DNA of 64,000 bases from Shiella aurantiaca (GTDB lineage: Bacteria > Bacteroidota > Bacteroidia > Cytophagales > Cyclobacteriaceae), in NCBI GenBank assembly GCA_030412945.1, contig JAUHJS010000004.1, forward strand, positions 434,001-498,000, in the 5' to 3' direction. Each line of letters opens with the position of its first letter. Positions within the stretch are counted from its first letter, which is position 1. Position numbers and translations under genes: made by a program. Shown in pieces: positions 34,626 through 43,532 of the stretch. The notes beneath the pieces were generated by a model. The model was not told the DNA's origin, did not search any database, and worked only from the letters and a program-made list of their open reading frames with translations.

Positions 34626-35867
34626 TTAGAATGAAAAAGATAACAAACAGGAGAGATTTCTAATACTGGTATTTAATTTGTCCGATTTCCCATTTAGGTA
34701 GTCAAAGGTAGAAAGGCCATTGGTGCCTTCATAGATTAGGGTGATATCTGCGTTAATATTTTTAAATATGTGTTTTCTCACTCCAATACTTAGCCAGTAG
34801 CCAAATTGATTTTTCTTAAGCGGAAGTACTTCAGTATAGTTTTTAGTAATTGTTGAGTTGGTTTGAGTATAGGTTGTCCATTCATTACTGGAAATGATAT
34901 GGTACGTGTAAGAAAAACCTGCACCCGCTTTGATTTTATTCTTAAGAGTTCCGTGTGCCCATTCTATTCCAAGTGGTATTTTGAATTGGTTCGTATTAAT
35001 TTGAGCTTCATCCCACCTTTTTTCAAAAGATGTCGAGGTTTGGTATCCTAAATAATACTCTGCTCTAAACCAATAAGGAAAAGAAACAATAGAAATGGTT
35101 GGGTTTAAATAGGGTGAATTGAGTGCCAGGCCTAGTCCAAGGGATAAATTGGAGTTGGTATTAAATGGCTTTGTAAGAACTTGATATTCCTGTATTTTCG
35201 ATTCGATCTGAAATCTAGAGGAAGTAATTCCACCAATAACCTGTACTTCTATCTCAATAATGTTATCTTGATATAGGAAACTTTTAGAGCCATTATCAAA
35301 ATAATCGTTATAGGTGCTCACTAATCGATGCAAGGATCTAAAATTTAATTTCACATTCTTTAGGTCGAGATTATTTTGCTGTGGATAATCCGATATAAGG
35401 TAATTTAGTACTCCCAAATAGGCATTTTGACCGACAACCTTTTTCTTTGACGAAACCCTTGAATTAACCAATTCGATTAATGGAGAGCCATCTTTGGCTA
35501 CGAAAAACGAACCCTTATACTTATACAAACTTAATTTTCCTTGAATAATTACCCTCATAAACACCAGGGAGTTATTAAGGGAATAGGAAGTGTACCTTAC
35601 GCCATTGTAAAAACCATATCCTTTTAGTTCATTTGGACTATAGGTTACAGTATTTTCTTGATTGGCAGTATCTCGAAAAACACATTCTTTATAGGATGAA
35701 TTGGAGACTTTCCAATTTGCCTCTCCTACTATTGAATCACCTTGGTTGGTTATTACAAATCCTGGCTGAAAGTTTCTTTGAGAATATCCTTTATACGAAT
35801 TTGAAATAATAGCTAGGAGTAGAAAAAACACCTTAAAGTAGAACGAATGAGGGCTAATTGACGACAA
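34626..35867 (-). CDS. Outer-membrane protein, unknown function (start uncertain)
   Basis: First gene of the insert operon. The frame is open to a TTG at 35969, but a perfect TATATTTG promoter box at 35913-35906 lies inside that extension. Starts downstream of it are TTG at 35867 (used here) or GTG at 35831; no ATG precedes the signal peptide FFLLLAIISNSYKGYSQ. After cleavage the protein has the YITNQGDSIVGEAN-like N-terminal domain and a beta-rich barrel ending LSCLLSFSF. The plan resembles the 31481 gene. A lost or non-ATG start near the insert border is unusual. Confidence 0.6.
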   Translation of the reverse strand: MSSISPHSFYFKVFFLLLAIISNSYKGYSQRNFQPGFVITNQGDSIVGEANWKVSNSSYKECVFRDTANQENTVTYSPNELKGYGFYNGVRYTSYSLNNSLVFMRVIIQGKLSLYKYKGSFFVAKDGSPLIELVNSRVSSKKKVVGQNAYLGVLNYLISDYPQQNNLDLKNVKLNFRSLHRLVSTYNDYFDNGSKSFLYQDNIIEIEVQVIGGITSSRFQIESKIQEYQVLTKPFNTNSNLSLGLGLALNSPYLNPTISIVSFPYWFRAEYYLGYQTSTSFEKRWDEAQINTNQFKIPLGIEWAHGTLKNKIKAGAGFSYTYHIISSNEWTTYTQTNSTITKNYTEVLPLKKNQFGYWLSIGVRKHIFKNINADITLIYEGTNGLSTFDYLNGKSDKLNTSIRNLSCLLSFSF

Positions 35868-35905
35868 ATTGGTTTGTTTTGATGATTTGTTTAAAATATT
35901 TTGTT

Positions 35906-35913
35906 CAAATATA
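35906..35913 (-). promoter_or_regulatory. -7 promoter box of the insert operon
   Basis: TATATTTG on the minus strand, a perfect TAnnTTTG match. Upstream at 19-21 bases the sequence is TTTAC instead of TTG. It is placed just inside the right end of the insert, so the operon carries its own promoter. Confidence 0.5.
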
Positions 35914-35983
35914 GAGGTTTTCTTGAAGAGTGTGTAAAGGTCTTTTGACAATCTTTTAATCTCAAACAATTGGCATTTATATC

Positions 35984-36040
35984 CCTACAAAACCCGCATT
36001 TGCCTTGTGGAGCGCGACTACGGCTTTGAGGCGGGTTAAG
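35984..36040 (+). repeat. Right copy of the 57-bp direct repeat (orphan 3' end of ABM)
   Basis: Same 57 bases as 30742-30798 apart from C36021. It encodes an orphan tail KTRICLVERDYGFEAG plus stop, detached from any gene front, and is followed 80 bases later by mutS. Confidence 0.9.
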
Positions 36041-36120
36041 TTTCTGGCAATTCCCTAGGTCATTTCCTTCCAAACAATGCCGCAAATCCCTTAAATTAGG
36101 GCCTCCAAAAACGATTCGGG

Positions 36121-38733
36121 ATGAGCAAAAAAGAAGCAGGAAGTAAGGAAACGCCCTTAATGAAGCAGTACAACCAAATCAAAGCCAAATATCCGGGGGC
36201 TTTGCTGTTGTTTCGTGTGGGCGATTTTTACGAAACCTTCGGGGAAGATGCCGTGCGTGCCAGTAAGGTGCTCGACATCGTGCTCACCAAGCGGGCCAAT
36301 GGCTCTGCTTCTCATATCGAGCTGGCCGGATTTCCCCACCATTCTTTGGACAACTACTTGCCCAAGCTGGTACGTGCCGGCAATCGGGTGGCTATTTGCG
36401 ATCAGTTGGAAGACCCGAAAGATGCTATTGGCATTGTGAAAAGAGGGGTAACGGAGCTGGTTACGCCCGGTTTGTCGTTCAATGATAATGTCCTCGATAA
36501 AAAATCCAATAACTACCTCGCTTCCCTGCATTTTGAAAAGGAGCGCCTCGGCATTGCCTTTCTCGACCTCTCCACGGGAGAATTCATGGCCGCTGCGGGC
36601 AACGAACTATATGTGGATAAGCTGGTTCAGGGCTTTAATCCTTCTGAGATAATTTTTTGTAAACAGGCCAAAGCGCGCTTTAGTGAGCTGTTCAAAGACC
36701 GCTTCACCACCTATTCGCTCGAAGACTGGATTTACACCTCCGATTTTGCCCAAGAGAGCCTCAATCGTCATTTTGGCACGACTACTCTGAAAGGATTTGG
36801 TCTGGAATCGGTGCCCGAGGGCGTGATTGCAGCAGGGGCTATTTTGCAATACCTGCAAGAAACCGAACACAAAGAAGTTAAACACATCGCTTCCATCAGC
36901 CGACTGGAAGAAGAGAAATATGTGTGGCTGGATAAATTCACCATTCGCAACTTAGAGCTGATTTATCCGCAGCAAGAAGGGGGCGTTTCCCTAATCGAGA
37001 TATTGGACCACACGGCTACGCCTATGGGTTCGCGCTTGCTCAAAAAGTGGGTATTGTTGCCCCTGAAAGAGAAAGAAGCCATAGAAGAACGCCATCAAGT
37101 AGTACAAGCCTTGGTAGATACAGCCGATTTGCGGGGTGATTTGCATCATCACCTCAAGCAGGTGGGCGATGTGGAGCGCCTGATTTCCAAAGTAGCGGTA
37201 GGCCGAATAAATCCCCGTGAAATGCTGCTTTTGAAAAAGGCCCTGCACTTTACGGGTCCCATCAAGCAGATGTTGGCGCAGAGTTCCTTGCCTGCCTTGC
37301 AAAAAATGGCCGATCAGCTAAATCCTTGTCAGTTTTTATTAGATAAAATTGAAAAAGAGCTGAAAGATGAGGTGCCGCTAGTGAGTAATCAAGGGGGAAT
37401 GATTCGCGGTGGAGTGGATGCCGAGCTGGACGAGTTGCAGGCCATTAGCACCCAAGGAAAAGATTACTTGCTGCAAGTGCAGCAGCGCGAGATAGAACGT
37501 ACAGGCATCAGTTCGCTCAAAATTGCCTACAATAAAGTGTTTGGCTATTATTTGGAAGTGACCAACTCCCATAAAGACAAAGTGCCCACTGACTGGATTC
37601 GCAAGCAGACGCTAGTGAATGCGGAGCGCTATATTACCGAAGAACTAAAAACCTTTGAGGAGAAAATCCTTTCGGCAGAAGATAAAATCGTGGCGATAGA
37701 ACAGCGCTTGTACCTAGCTTTGATCAATACCGCAGCCGATTATGTGGGCCAAATTCAGCAAAACGCCAAAGTGCTGGGGCATCTGGATTGCCTGCTTTCC
37801 TTTGCCGTGCTGGCGGTGAGCAATAAATACGTAAGACCCTCCATTACCGAAGATCATATTTTAGACATCAAGGGAGGTCGCCATCCCGTGATTGAAAAGC
37901 AGTTGCCGACAGGCGAAAGCTATATCCCCAACGATATCTACCTTGATAATCACAGTCAGCAGATTATGGTGATTACCGGGCCGAACATGGCCGGTAAATC
38001 GGCCTTGCTGCGCCAAACGGCTCTTACCGCTCTGATGGCACAGATGGGAAGCTTTGTGGCGGCTAGCGCGGCTTCAGTAGGAATTATCGATAAGGTGTTT
38101 ACTCGCGTAGGGGCTTCTGATAACCTCAGCAAGGGGGAAAGTACCTTTATGGTGGAAATGACCGAAACGGCCAGCATTTTGAACAACCTCAGCGACCGCA
38201 GCCTAGTGCTGATGGATGAGATTGGGCGTGGAACCAGCACCTACGATGGTATCTCCATTGCTTGGTCGATAGTGGAATTTTTGCATAACCATCCTAAGTT
38301 TCGCGCCAAAACGCTGTTTGCTACGCACTACCATGAGCTAAATCAATTGGCGGCCGATTATCCCCGCATCAAAAATTTCAACGTGTCGGTGAAGGAGGTG
38401 GGGAATAAAGTGATCTTTATGCGCAAGCTGAAAGAGGGTGGAAGCGAGCACAGCTTCGGTATCCATGTGGCGCAAATGGCTGGGATGCCCAATGCCGTGG
38501 TACTGCGTGCCAATGAAATCATGCATCACTTGGAAAAAGACAAAATCAAAACGGAAACCCAAGAGCGACTGGAAGAAGTACCGCGCAATAATTTCCAGTT
38601 GAGCCTTTTCGAAGCCGACCCGCGTTTTGAGGAGGTGATGAAGCATTTGAAAGGCATGGATATCAACACTATGTCGCCCGTGCAGGCCTTGCTGAAGCTG
38701 AACGAGCTGAAACTTATCATAGAAAAAAAGTAA
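36121..38733 (+). CDS. mutS: DNA mismatch repair protein MutS
   Basis: 870 residues, normal MutS length. N-terminal mismatch-binding domain with the GDFYETFGEDA motif (Phe-x-Glu wedge), connector and lever/clamp domains, then the ATPase with Walker A GPNMAGKSA (about 620-628), the MVEMTETASIL signature helix, Walker B LVLMDEIGRGTS and the ATHYHELNQL switch. It recognises base mismatches and recruits MutL. Starts 80 bases after the orphan ABM repeat, so the insert separates it from its likely old neighbour. No mutL in the window. Confidence 0.98.
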   Translation: MSKKEAGSKETPLMKQYNQIKAKYPGALLLFRVGDFYETFGEDAVRASKVLDIVLTKRANGSASHIELAGFPHHSLDNYLPKLVRAGNRVAICDQLEDPKDAIGIVKRGVTELVTPGLSFNDNVLDKKSNNYLASLHFEKERLGIAFLDLSTGEFMAAAGNELYVDKLVQGFNPSEIIFCKQAKARFSELFKDRFTTYSLEDWIYTSDFAQESLNRHFGTTTLKGFGLESVPEGVIAAGAILQYLQETEHKEVKHIASISRLEEEKYVWLDKFTIRNLELIYPQQEGGVSLIEILDHTATPMGSRLLKKWVLLPLKEKEAIEERHQVVQALVDTADLRGDLHHHLKQVGDVERLISKVAVGRINPREMLLLKKALHFTGPIKQMLAQSSLPALQKMADQLNPCQFLLDKIEKELKDEVPLVSNQGGMIRGGVDAELDELQAISTQGKDYLLQVQQREIERTGISSLKIAYNKVFGYYLEVTNSHKDKVPTDWIRKQTLVNAERYITEELKTFEEKILSAEDKIVAIEQRLYLALINTAADYVGQIQQNAKVLGHLDCLLSFAVLAVSNKYVRPSITEDHILDIKGGRHPVIEKQLPTGESYIPNDIYLDNHSQQIMVITGPNMAGKSALLRQTALTALMAQMGSFVAASAASVGIIDKVFTRVGASDNLSKGESTFMVEMTETASILNNLSDRSLVLMDEIGRGTSTYDGISIAWSIVEFLHNHPKFRAKTLFATHYHELNQLAADYPRIKNFNVSVKEVGNKVIFMRKLKEGGSEHSFGIHVAQMAGMPNAVVLRANEIMHHLEKDKIKTETQERLEEVPRNNFQLSLFEADPRFEEVMKHLKGMDINTMSPVQALLKLNELKLIIEKK

Positions 38734-38805
38734 GCCCCGACCAATGCCGAGGCTTTTCTGGCAGAAAAGTGTATTTTTGGTTGAAGACATCCCAATGTTA
38801 CGCTT

Positions 38806-40227
38806 TTGCCTATGAAACTGAACGCCATTCTTGCTTGGGGAATCACCGACAAAACCTCCGATTTCATCAATCGGAAAATCCGCCTCACCAATATTCTTGC
38901 TCTGGTACTACTGGGTCTACTGGCCTTTTATGGCATCATTGCCGCTCTGTTGGCACCACCCTTATTGCCTTATTTGGGAGTTGGGGCATTTGTTTATGCC
39001 TCTATTCTTTTATTGAACAAATGGCGCTTACAAGCGGTGGCACGCTTCCTCATGTCCATTGCACCCATGTATGTAGTGGCTATGCTACATGCGCTTATAT
39101 TATCGGTAGATGATAGTATGATGGTGTCTATTTATGTGTTTCAGGCCTGCACCATGATTTTACCCTGGGTGCTTATTGATTATGAAAACTGGCTACCTTT
39201 TACTTTTGCTACTTTAATTGCCCTTATTCCTCTGTTTGCCTTTCCTAGCTTCAATGCATTTTTTGAGATAGAAGTACAATCGGAAGTGTTTCAGCAAGCC
39301 TGGCTGAATCATACCATACTTTTAGGCGGTTTGGGTCTTACCTTGGCGGTGGTCTTTTTCTTGCAGATGATGCAGAAAAAGGCCGAGCTAAAAACCTTGC
39401 GCTTGGTAGAAGAGATTGATTTACAAAACAAGGAGAGGCAGCAGAAGGAGGCCGATTTACAAAAAACAGTAAGTGAACTGGAGCGTTCTCGTGAAGAAGA
39501 GAAAAAGCGTACCTGGGCTACGGAAGGCCTGGCGCAGATTAGCACCCTGCTTCGCGGTGATGACAACCTGCAAGACCTGAGCGATAAAATCATCGCCTAT
39601 GTAGTGAAATACCTTGGAGCCAACCAAGGTGGCTTGTTTGTGATCAATGATGACGATGAAAGTGATAAATACATTGAATTGAAAGCGGCCTATGCGTATA
39701 GCCGTAAGAAATACATGGAGAAGCGCATTGCTTTTGGACAAGGTTTGGTAGGCCAATGCTATTTGGAGAAAGAGTATATTTTGCTTTCCGAAATTCCGCG
39801 AGAATACATTGCCATTACCTCGGGCTTAGGCGATGCTACGCCCTCTTTTCTTTTGATAACGCCCATGATTGTAAACGAGGAAGTATATGGGATTTTTGAG
39901 GTAGCCGCTTTTCGTAAGTTTGAGAAGCATGAGATTGATTTCATGATGCAGCTAGGCGAGAATATTGCTCTTACGCTCAATAGCATTAAGATTAACGATA
40001 AAACCAAGGTGCTGCTACAAGAAACGCAGATGCAGGCAGAGCAAATGCGCGCACAGGAAGAAGAAATGCGCCAAAATATGGAAGAATTGCAGGCCACTCA
40101 GGAAAACCAGCAGCGTCTGCAAGAGGAAATGAAAGAGAATGAGGAGCTGCTGAAAGAGCGTGAGAAAGAATTACTTAAAAAAATTGAAAAACTTGAAGGT
40201 GAACTGACCAAGTACCGGAACGGATAA
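38806..40227 (+). CDS. GAF-domain membrane sensor-like protein
   Basis: 473 residues. Six hydrophobic helices (about 30-190), a coiled coil (about 195-240), a GAF domain (about 245-400, with VKYLGANQGGLFVIND, FGQGLVGQCYLEKEYILLSE and a VNEEVYGIFEVAAF strand), and a second long coiled coil rich in Glu and Gln to the C-terminus (about 405-470). There is no kinase, cyclase or output domain. A small-molecule-sensing scaffold is likely. Bacteroidota often encode such GAF proteins near chemotaxis-like or gliding sensors, but nothing in the window specifies a partner. Confidence 0.8.
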   Translation: MPMKLNAILAWGITDKTSDFINRKIRLTNILALVLLGLLAFYGIIAALLAPPLLPYLGVGAFVYASILLLNKWRLQAVARFLMSIAPMYVVAMLHALILSVDDSMMVSIYVFQACTMILPWVLIDYENWLPFTFATLIALIPLFAFPSFNAFFEIEVQSEVFQQAWLNHTILLGGLGLTLAVVFFLQMMQKKAELKTLRLVEEIDLQNKERQQKEADLQKTVSELERSREEEKKRTWATEGLAQISTLLRGDDNLQDLSDKIIAYVVKYLGANQGGLFVINDDDESDKYIELKAAYAYSRKKYMEKRIAFGQGLVGQCYLEKEYILLSEIPREYIAITSGLGDATPSFLLITPMIVNEEVYGIFEVAAFRKFEKHEIDFMMQLGENIALTLNSIKINDKTKVLLQETQMQAEQMRAQEEEMRQNMEELQATQENQQRLQEEMKENEELLKEREKELLKKIEKLEGELTKYRNG

Positions 40228-40260
40228 AAAAAGGCGGCCAGTAAATGCTTCCTGACCGCC
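40226..40260 (-). terminator. Intrinsic terminator for the 40280 lipoprotein gene
   Basis: GGCGG-CCAG facing CCTG-ACCGCC (40233-40260) next to a plus-strand A run at 40225-40232. On the minus strand the stem is followed by T residues, so it terminates the minus-strand gene. It overlaps the end of the GAF gene and may also stop that transcript. Confidence 0.75.
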
Positions 40261-40279
40261 AACCTATCAAACCCAATTT

Positions 40280-40804
40280 TTATTTTTTAGTTAGGGTCAT
40301 CTCGACACTCACTAAAATATCTTCATCGGTTCCGTCTTCGTTCAAATCATCCTGAAAACCCAACTCTTGGGCTACAACCATCTGCGTAGCAGTAAGACTT
40401 TTCACACTCATTACAGATTCATCTTGTGTGCCCGCGTCTAGCGTAATGGTTTTTTTGTCAGCACTCAAGGCGTAAGTGCCAGTACCTGTTTCACCATCTA
40501 CAGTAGACGAATAGGTGTTGTTACTATTGAAGGTAACGGTCAGATCGCTCATCAATAATTCTCCGTATACATCTTCCAATAAGTTGGCATACGCTTCGGC
40601 TTCGGCTTCGCTTAGATCCAACTCATCTACAAGATAATCTACCAGACTTTGGTCATTTATCGTGTATTCAAAGGTGGTAGCACTTTCTTCCCAAGTGCCT
40701 ACTAGGGCTGCATTGGCTGCAGTTTCTTTTTCTTCATCGTTGTTACAAGCGCTAAAGGTGCTCAAGCCAATAAGGGTAAAGGCGAACAAATAGATCTTTT
40801 TCAT
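40280..40804 (-). CDS. Lipocalin-like lipoprotein (paralogue of the 40964 gene)
   Basis: 174 residues; lipobox FSAC (Cys20). The mature region has the GTWEES strand opening of lipocalin-like lipoproteins, an acidic helix, a beta sheet, and a C-terminal DDLNEDGTDEDIL stretch in which D-x-N-x-D-G resembles a calcium-binding loop. The 180-residue neighbour has the same order and the same loop (DVNEDGTNE), so they are tandem duplicates, 159 bases apart. Surface lipoproteins of unknown ligand; calcium binding is inferred only. Confidence 0.75.
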   Translation of the reverse strand: MKKIYLFAFTLIGLSTFSACNNDEEKETAANAALVGTWEESATTFEYTINDQSLVDYLVDELDLSEAEAEAYANLLEDVYGELLMSDLTVTFNSNNTYSSTVDGETGTGTYALSADKKTITLDAGTQDESVMSVKSLTATQMVVAQELGFQDDLNEDGTDEDILVSVEMTLTKK

Positions 40805-40907
40805 GATTGGTAAATTATTTATATGCCTAGAAACGAAGTAGCCACAAAAGGTTGCAGTTAATCAATATAAAATAGGTCTATTTGTAGAATTGCGACAAGC
40901 TTTCGCA

Positions 40908-40948
40908 AATAAAAGGCTATAACCGTTTGCCGGTTATAGCCTTTTATT
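40908..40948. terminator. Strong hairpin between the two lipoprotein genes
   Basis: AATAAAAGGCTATAACC and GGTTATAGCCTTTTATT form a 17-base perfect stem with a 7-base loop. With A and T runs at the stem base it works in both directions and probably terminates the 40964 gene on the minus strand. Confidence 0.9.
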
Positions 40949-40963
40949 ACTATCTTCTAGTTA

Positions 40964-41506
40964 TCAATCCATTTTGAATAAATCCATATCGATTTCCACT
41001 TTAAGGGTTTCATTTGTGCCATCTTCATTCACATCTTCTTCACCCTCCTGTGTGTGCTGAAGTTTTAAGTGATTGGCTTGGAGATAGCTCACCATAAAAA
41101 CGCTTTCTTCTCCGTTTTCCAATAGGGTAAGCGTACTTCCATCGGTGTTAAGTTCATAGCTGCCACTCCCGATAGACTCTTCGAGGGAATAAATGGTAAA
41201 ACTAAGATTATCATTAAAAACGATAGATAGAGTATCGTCATTGGAGTAAAGAAGATCGGCAACTTTTGCCCAATACAGGTCTGCCGCGACAGAATCGGTG
41301 AAGTGGAGTTCCTCCACTAAATATTCTTGCATGGGCGTGTTGTTCAAAAACAGCCTAACCTCGTTAATATTTACCTTCCATTCGCCTACAATGCTAATGT
41401 TGCTAATGGGCGGATCTGTAGATTGTTCAGCGTTTTGTTCAAAGCAGGCTGTTAAAGAAGTGCTTAATAGGGTGATGATAAGGAATGATCTTGCGATTTT
41501 TTTCAT
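40964..41506 (-). CDS. Lipocalin-like lipoprotein (paralogue of the 40280 gene)
   Basis: 180 residues with lipobox LTAC (Cys21). Opening strand IVGEWKV, helix with EYLVEELHFTDS, beta sheet, and terminal EEDVNEDGTNETL, in parallel with the 40280 gene (YLVDELDLSEAE, DDLNEDGTDED). Identity is low overall but the order is clear. The two genes are on the same strand and are separated by a strong terminator, so they are expressed independently. No cognate partner seen. Confidence 0.75.
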   Translation of the reverse strand: MKKIARSFLIITLLSTSLTACFEQNAEQSTDPPISNISIVGEWKVNINEVRLFLNNTPMQEYLVEELHFTDSVAADLYWAKVADLLYSNDDTLSIVFNDNLSFTIYSLEESIGSGSYELNTDGSTLTLLENGEESVFMVSYLQANHLKLQHTQEGEEDVNEDGTNETLKVEIDMDLFKMD

Positions 41507-41696
41507 AGTTCTTAAATTTTAAGTTATTTACTTCATAATGGACGGGTGTAGAAAAAGGAACAGACTTTTGGAAAATAAAATAAGAGAAGCCTTGTTCTGT
41601 TCACTTTGTAAACTGGACGACAATCCCAGCGCATAATACCGGATTTTTCATCCGAGCAAAGGCTCATTGCTGTTTATAGGATAAAAACATACACCT

Positions 41697-42251
41697 ATGA
41701 AACGTAAAGCTGGCCAAGAGGCACCCGACTTCACCGTAACAGTCATTAATAACCACAGCATCACCCTTTCCGACTATAGGGGAAGCAAGGTGCTGCTCGG
41801 CTTTTTCCGCAATGTGAACTGCCCTTTTTGCAACCTGCGGGTTCATGAGCTTACCAAACTACGCGAGCGCTTGGAGGCAAATAATTTGAAGATGATTTTA
41901 TTCTTTGAAAGCAGTGCCAAGCACCTTCAGCGGAGTTCCTTCCACCAAGAAGTTTCGCCCATTCCCCTGATTGGCGACCCGGAAAAGAAAATCTATACGC
42001 TCTATGGCGTGGAGGCTTCGCTGCTCAAAATGGCTTCTACCTTTTTCAAAGCAGGTGCCATGGAAGATATGAAACGGGGAAAGGCCTTGCCTCTGCCTAC
42101 TGAGAAAGACAAAGATGCCACCCAAAGCCTGATTCCGGCCGATTTCTTAATTGATGAAAAGGGCATTATTGTTAGCGCCCACTATGGCAGCGATATGCGC
42201 GACCACATCAGCATCAAGGAAATAATGGAATTTGCGGGATTGAGATACTGA
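41697..42251 (+). CDS. Peroxiredoxin-like AhpC/TSA protein
   Basis: 184 residues with thioredoxin fold. The N-terminal strand-loop contains NCPFCNLRVHEL; Cys42 and Cys45 form a CPFC pair where typical peroxiredoxins have PxxxTxxC. It therefore resembles the TlpA/peroxiredoxin-like subgroup with a redox-active CxxC. The closing segment is FLIDEKGIIVSAHYG. It would reduce peroxides or act as a thiol oxidoreductase in the cytoplasm; no signal peptide is present. Monocistronic. A 9-base-stem hairpin (42261-42298) follows. Confidence 0.82.
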   Translation: MKRKAGQEAPDFTVTVINNHSITLSDYRGSKVLLGFFRNVNCPFCNLRVHELTKLRERLEANNLKMILFFESSAKHLQRSSFHQEVSPIPLIGDPEKKIYTLYGVEASLLKMASTFFKAGAMEDMKRGKALPLPTEKDKDATQSLIPADFLIDEKGIIVSAHYGSDMRDHISIKEIMEFAGLRY

Positions 42252-42260
42252 AATCATACC

Positions 42261-42298
42261 AAGCATGAGAAGGGCAAATGCTTGTCGTACTCATGCTT
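42261..42298. other. Hairpin after the peroxiredoxin-like gene
   Basis: AAGCATGAG and CTCATGCTT, a perfect 9-base stem with a 20-base loop, starting 10 bases after the stop. No T run follows, so it is either a weak terminator or a structured mRNA end. Confidence 0.45.
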
Positions 42299-42409
42299 TA
42301 TCCTTACCGATGGCGGAATATTTGGCCCTAATATTCGTTATCAGTGAAATAATTCCGCAAATTTGTAAGGAAATTCAAACAAGCCCTTGCCACAGGGCCT
42401 TTAGTACTC

Positions 42410-43342
42410 ATGGAAGATGTAAGTTTACGTACCCCCGGAAAAATCAATTACAAAAGAGAGCTAGGTTTTATTATTCTGCATTTAGTTCCCTTATTGGGCT
42501 TTTGGACTGGCGCCACCTTTTTCGATTGGATGATGTGCATAGCCCTGTATTTTATCCGAATGTTTTTTGTAACAGGCGTGTATCACCGCTATTTTGCGCA
42601 CCGCACCTATAAAACATCCCGTTTTTTTCAATTCATACTAGCGTTTGGTGCACAAACCTCTTTCCAAAAAGGAGCCCTTTGGTGGGCCTCTCATCACCGT
42701 ACCCACCACAAGCACAGCGATACGCCTGCCGATCCGCATTCCATGAAGCTTTATGGCTTTTGGTATTCGCATATAGGCTGGATTATGGGTCCCGACTACA
42801 AAGGAACTGACTACAAAATCATTGGCGATTATGCCAAGTATCCGGAACTGGTATGGTTGAACCGTTTCCACTGGATACCACCTATTATGTTAGCCGCAGC
42901 TGTCACCATCTGGGGTGGATTTGCCAATGGTGGCGGCTGGGCCGATGTGTTGAGTATACAAGGAGGACTTTCCACCTTGGTGATAGGCTTCTTTTTCAGT
43001 ACCGTATTGCTGTATCACGGCACCTTTTCTATCAACTCCATCATGCACAAATTCGGTAAGCAGCGCTATGAATCGGGTGATGAATCAAAGAATAACCTTA
43101 TCCTCGCGCTTATCACCTTGGGCGAAGGTTGGCATAACAATCACCACTACTATCAGGCTACCGTTCGCCAGGGATTTTTCTGGTGGGAAATCGATATCAC
43201 CTACTATATTTTGAAAATATTCAGCTGGTTTGGCTTAGTGTGGGAGCTCCGTGGTGTGCCTGATCACATCAAATATTCGAAAAATATGGAGGAAGCCAAG
43301 CGCCTTCAGGCTGAGAATAAGGAACTTAAAAAAAGTGCATAA
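42410..43342 (+). CDS. Fatty acid desaturase (acyl-CoA delta-9 type)
   Basis: 310 residues, four membrane helices, and the three His boxes of the membrane di-iron desaturases: HRYFAH (59-64), HRTHH (96-100) and HNNHH (about 241-245). The sequence of the boxes and the helix order are those of acyl-CoA or acyl-lipid delta-9 desaturases. It would introduce a double bond into membrane fatty acids using O2 and an electron donor. The C-terminus ends in a Lys-rich helix with KRLQAENKELKK. Between a peroxiredoxin gene and two tRNAs. Confidence 0.93.
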   Translation: MEDVSLRTPGKINYKRELGFIILHLVPLLGFWTGATFFDWMMCIALYFIRMFFVTGVYHRYFAHRTYKTSRFFQFILAFGAQTSFQKGALWWASHHRTHHKHSDTPADPHSMKLYGFWYSHIGWIMGPDYKGTDYKIIGDYAKYPELVWLNRFHWIPPIMLAAAVTIWGGFANGGGWADVLSIQGGLSTLVIGFFFSTVLLYHGTFSINSIMHKFGKQRYESGDESKNNLILALITLGEGWHNNHHYYQATVRQGFFWWEIDITYYILKIFSWFGLVWELRGVPDHIKYSKNMEEAKRLQAENKELKKSA

Positions 43343-43360
43343 AAATTTTCGCTCAGGGTA

Positions 43361-43390
43361 TTGCTAAATTAATAGCAATACCTAAATTTG
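43361..43390 (+). promoter_or_regulatory. Consensus Bacteroidota promoter for the tRNA pair
   Basis: TTG (43361-43363), exactly 19 bases, then TAAATTTG (43383-43390), a perfect match to TTG-N19-TAnnTTTG. Predicted start near 43397, 23 bases upstream of tRNA-Gly. Confidence 0.85.
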
Positions 43391-43419
43391 CATTCCCATT
43401 CGATACGCGAGTGGAATAC

Positions 43420-43492
43420 GCGAAAGTAGCTCAGTTGGTAGAGCGCAACCTTGCCAAGGTTGAGGTCGCGGGTTCGAGACCCGTCTTTCGCT
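43420..43492 (+). tRNA. tRNA-Gly (anticodon GCC)
   Basis: 73-nt cloverleaf: acceptor GCGAAAG/CTTTCGC, D arm TAGCTCAGTTGGTAGAGC, anticodon stem CAACC-TTGCCAA-GGTTG with GCC at 43453-43455, T arm GGGTTCGAGACCC. No encoded CCA. Confidence 0.97.
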
Positions 43493-43532
43493 CAACAAAG
43501 GTGGGTGTTCAGGCACTCACTTTTCGTTTAGG

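Larger units (their letters stand above)
30742..36040. mobile_element. 5.2 kb AT-rich insert flanked by a 57-bp direct repeat
   Basis: Both ends carry the 3' end of the ABM gene: 30742-30798 and 35984-36040, 57 bases with one difference (T30779/C36021, synonymous TAT/TAC). The interior encodes four minus-strand envelope genes and is AT-rich (12 G/C in 60 bases at 32101-32160 against 31 at 36961-37020 just outside). No integrase, transposase or tRNA lies inside. The intact target-gene end and second copy are the typical footprint of site-specific integration into a gene 3' end, or of a homology-assisted insertion. Confidence 0.75.

Noticed and set aside
35834..36085. Small gene created by the orphan ABM repeat
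   Set aside because: The orphan tail has no start codon and ends at the copied stop; it is a duplicated gene end.
41298..41522. Divergent gene overlapping the 40964 lipoprotein
   Set aside because: The frame is antisense to the lipoprotein coding and signal sequence and lacks protein-like features.
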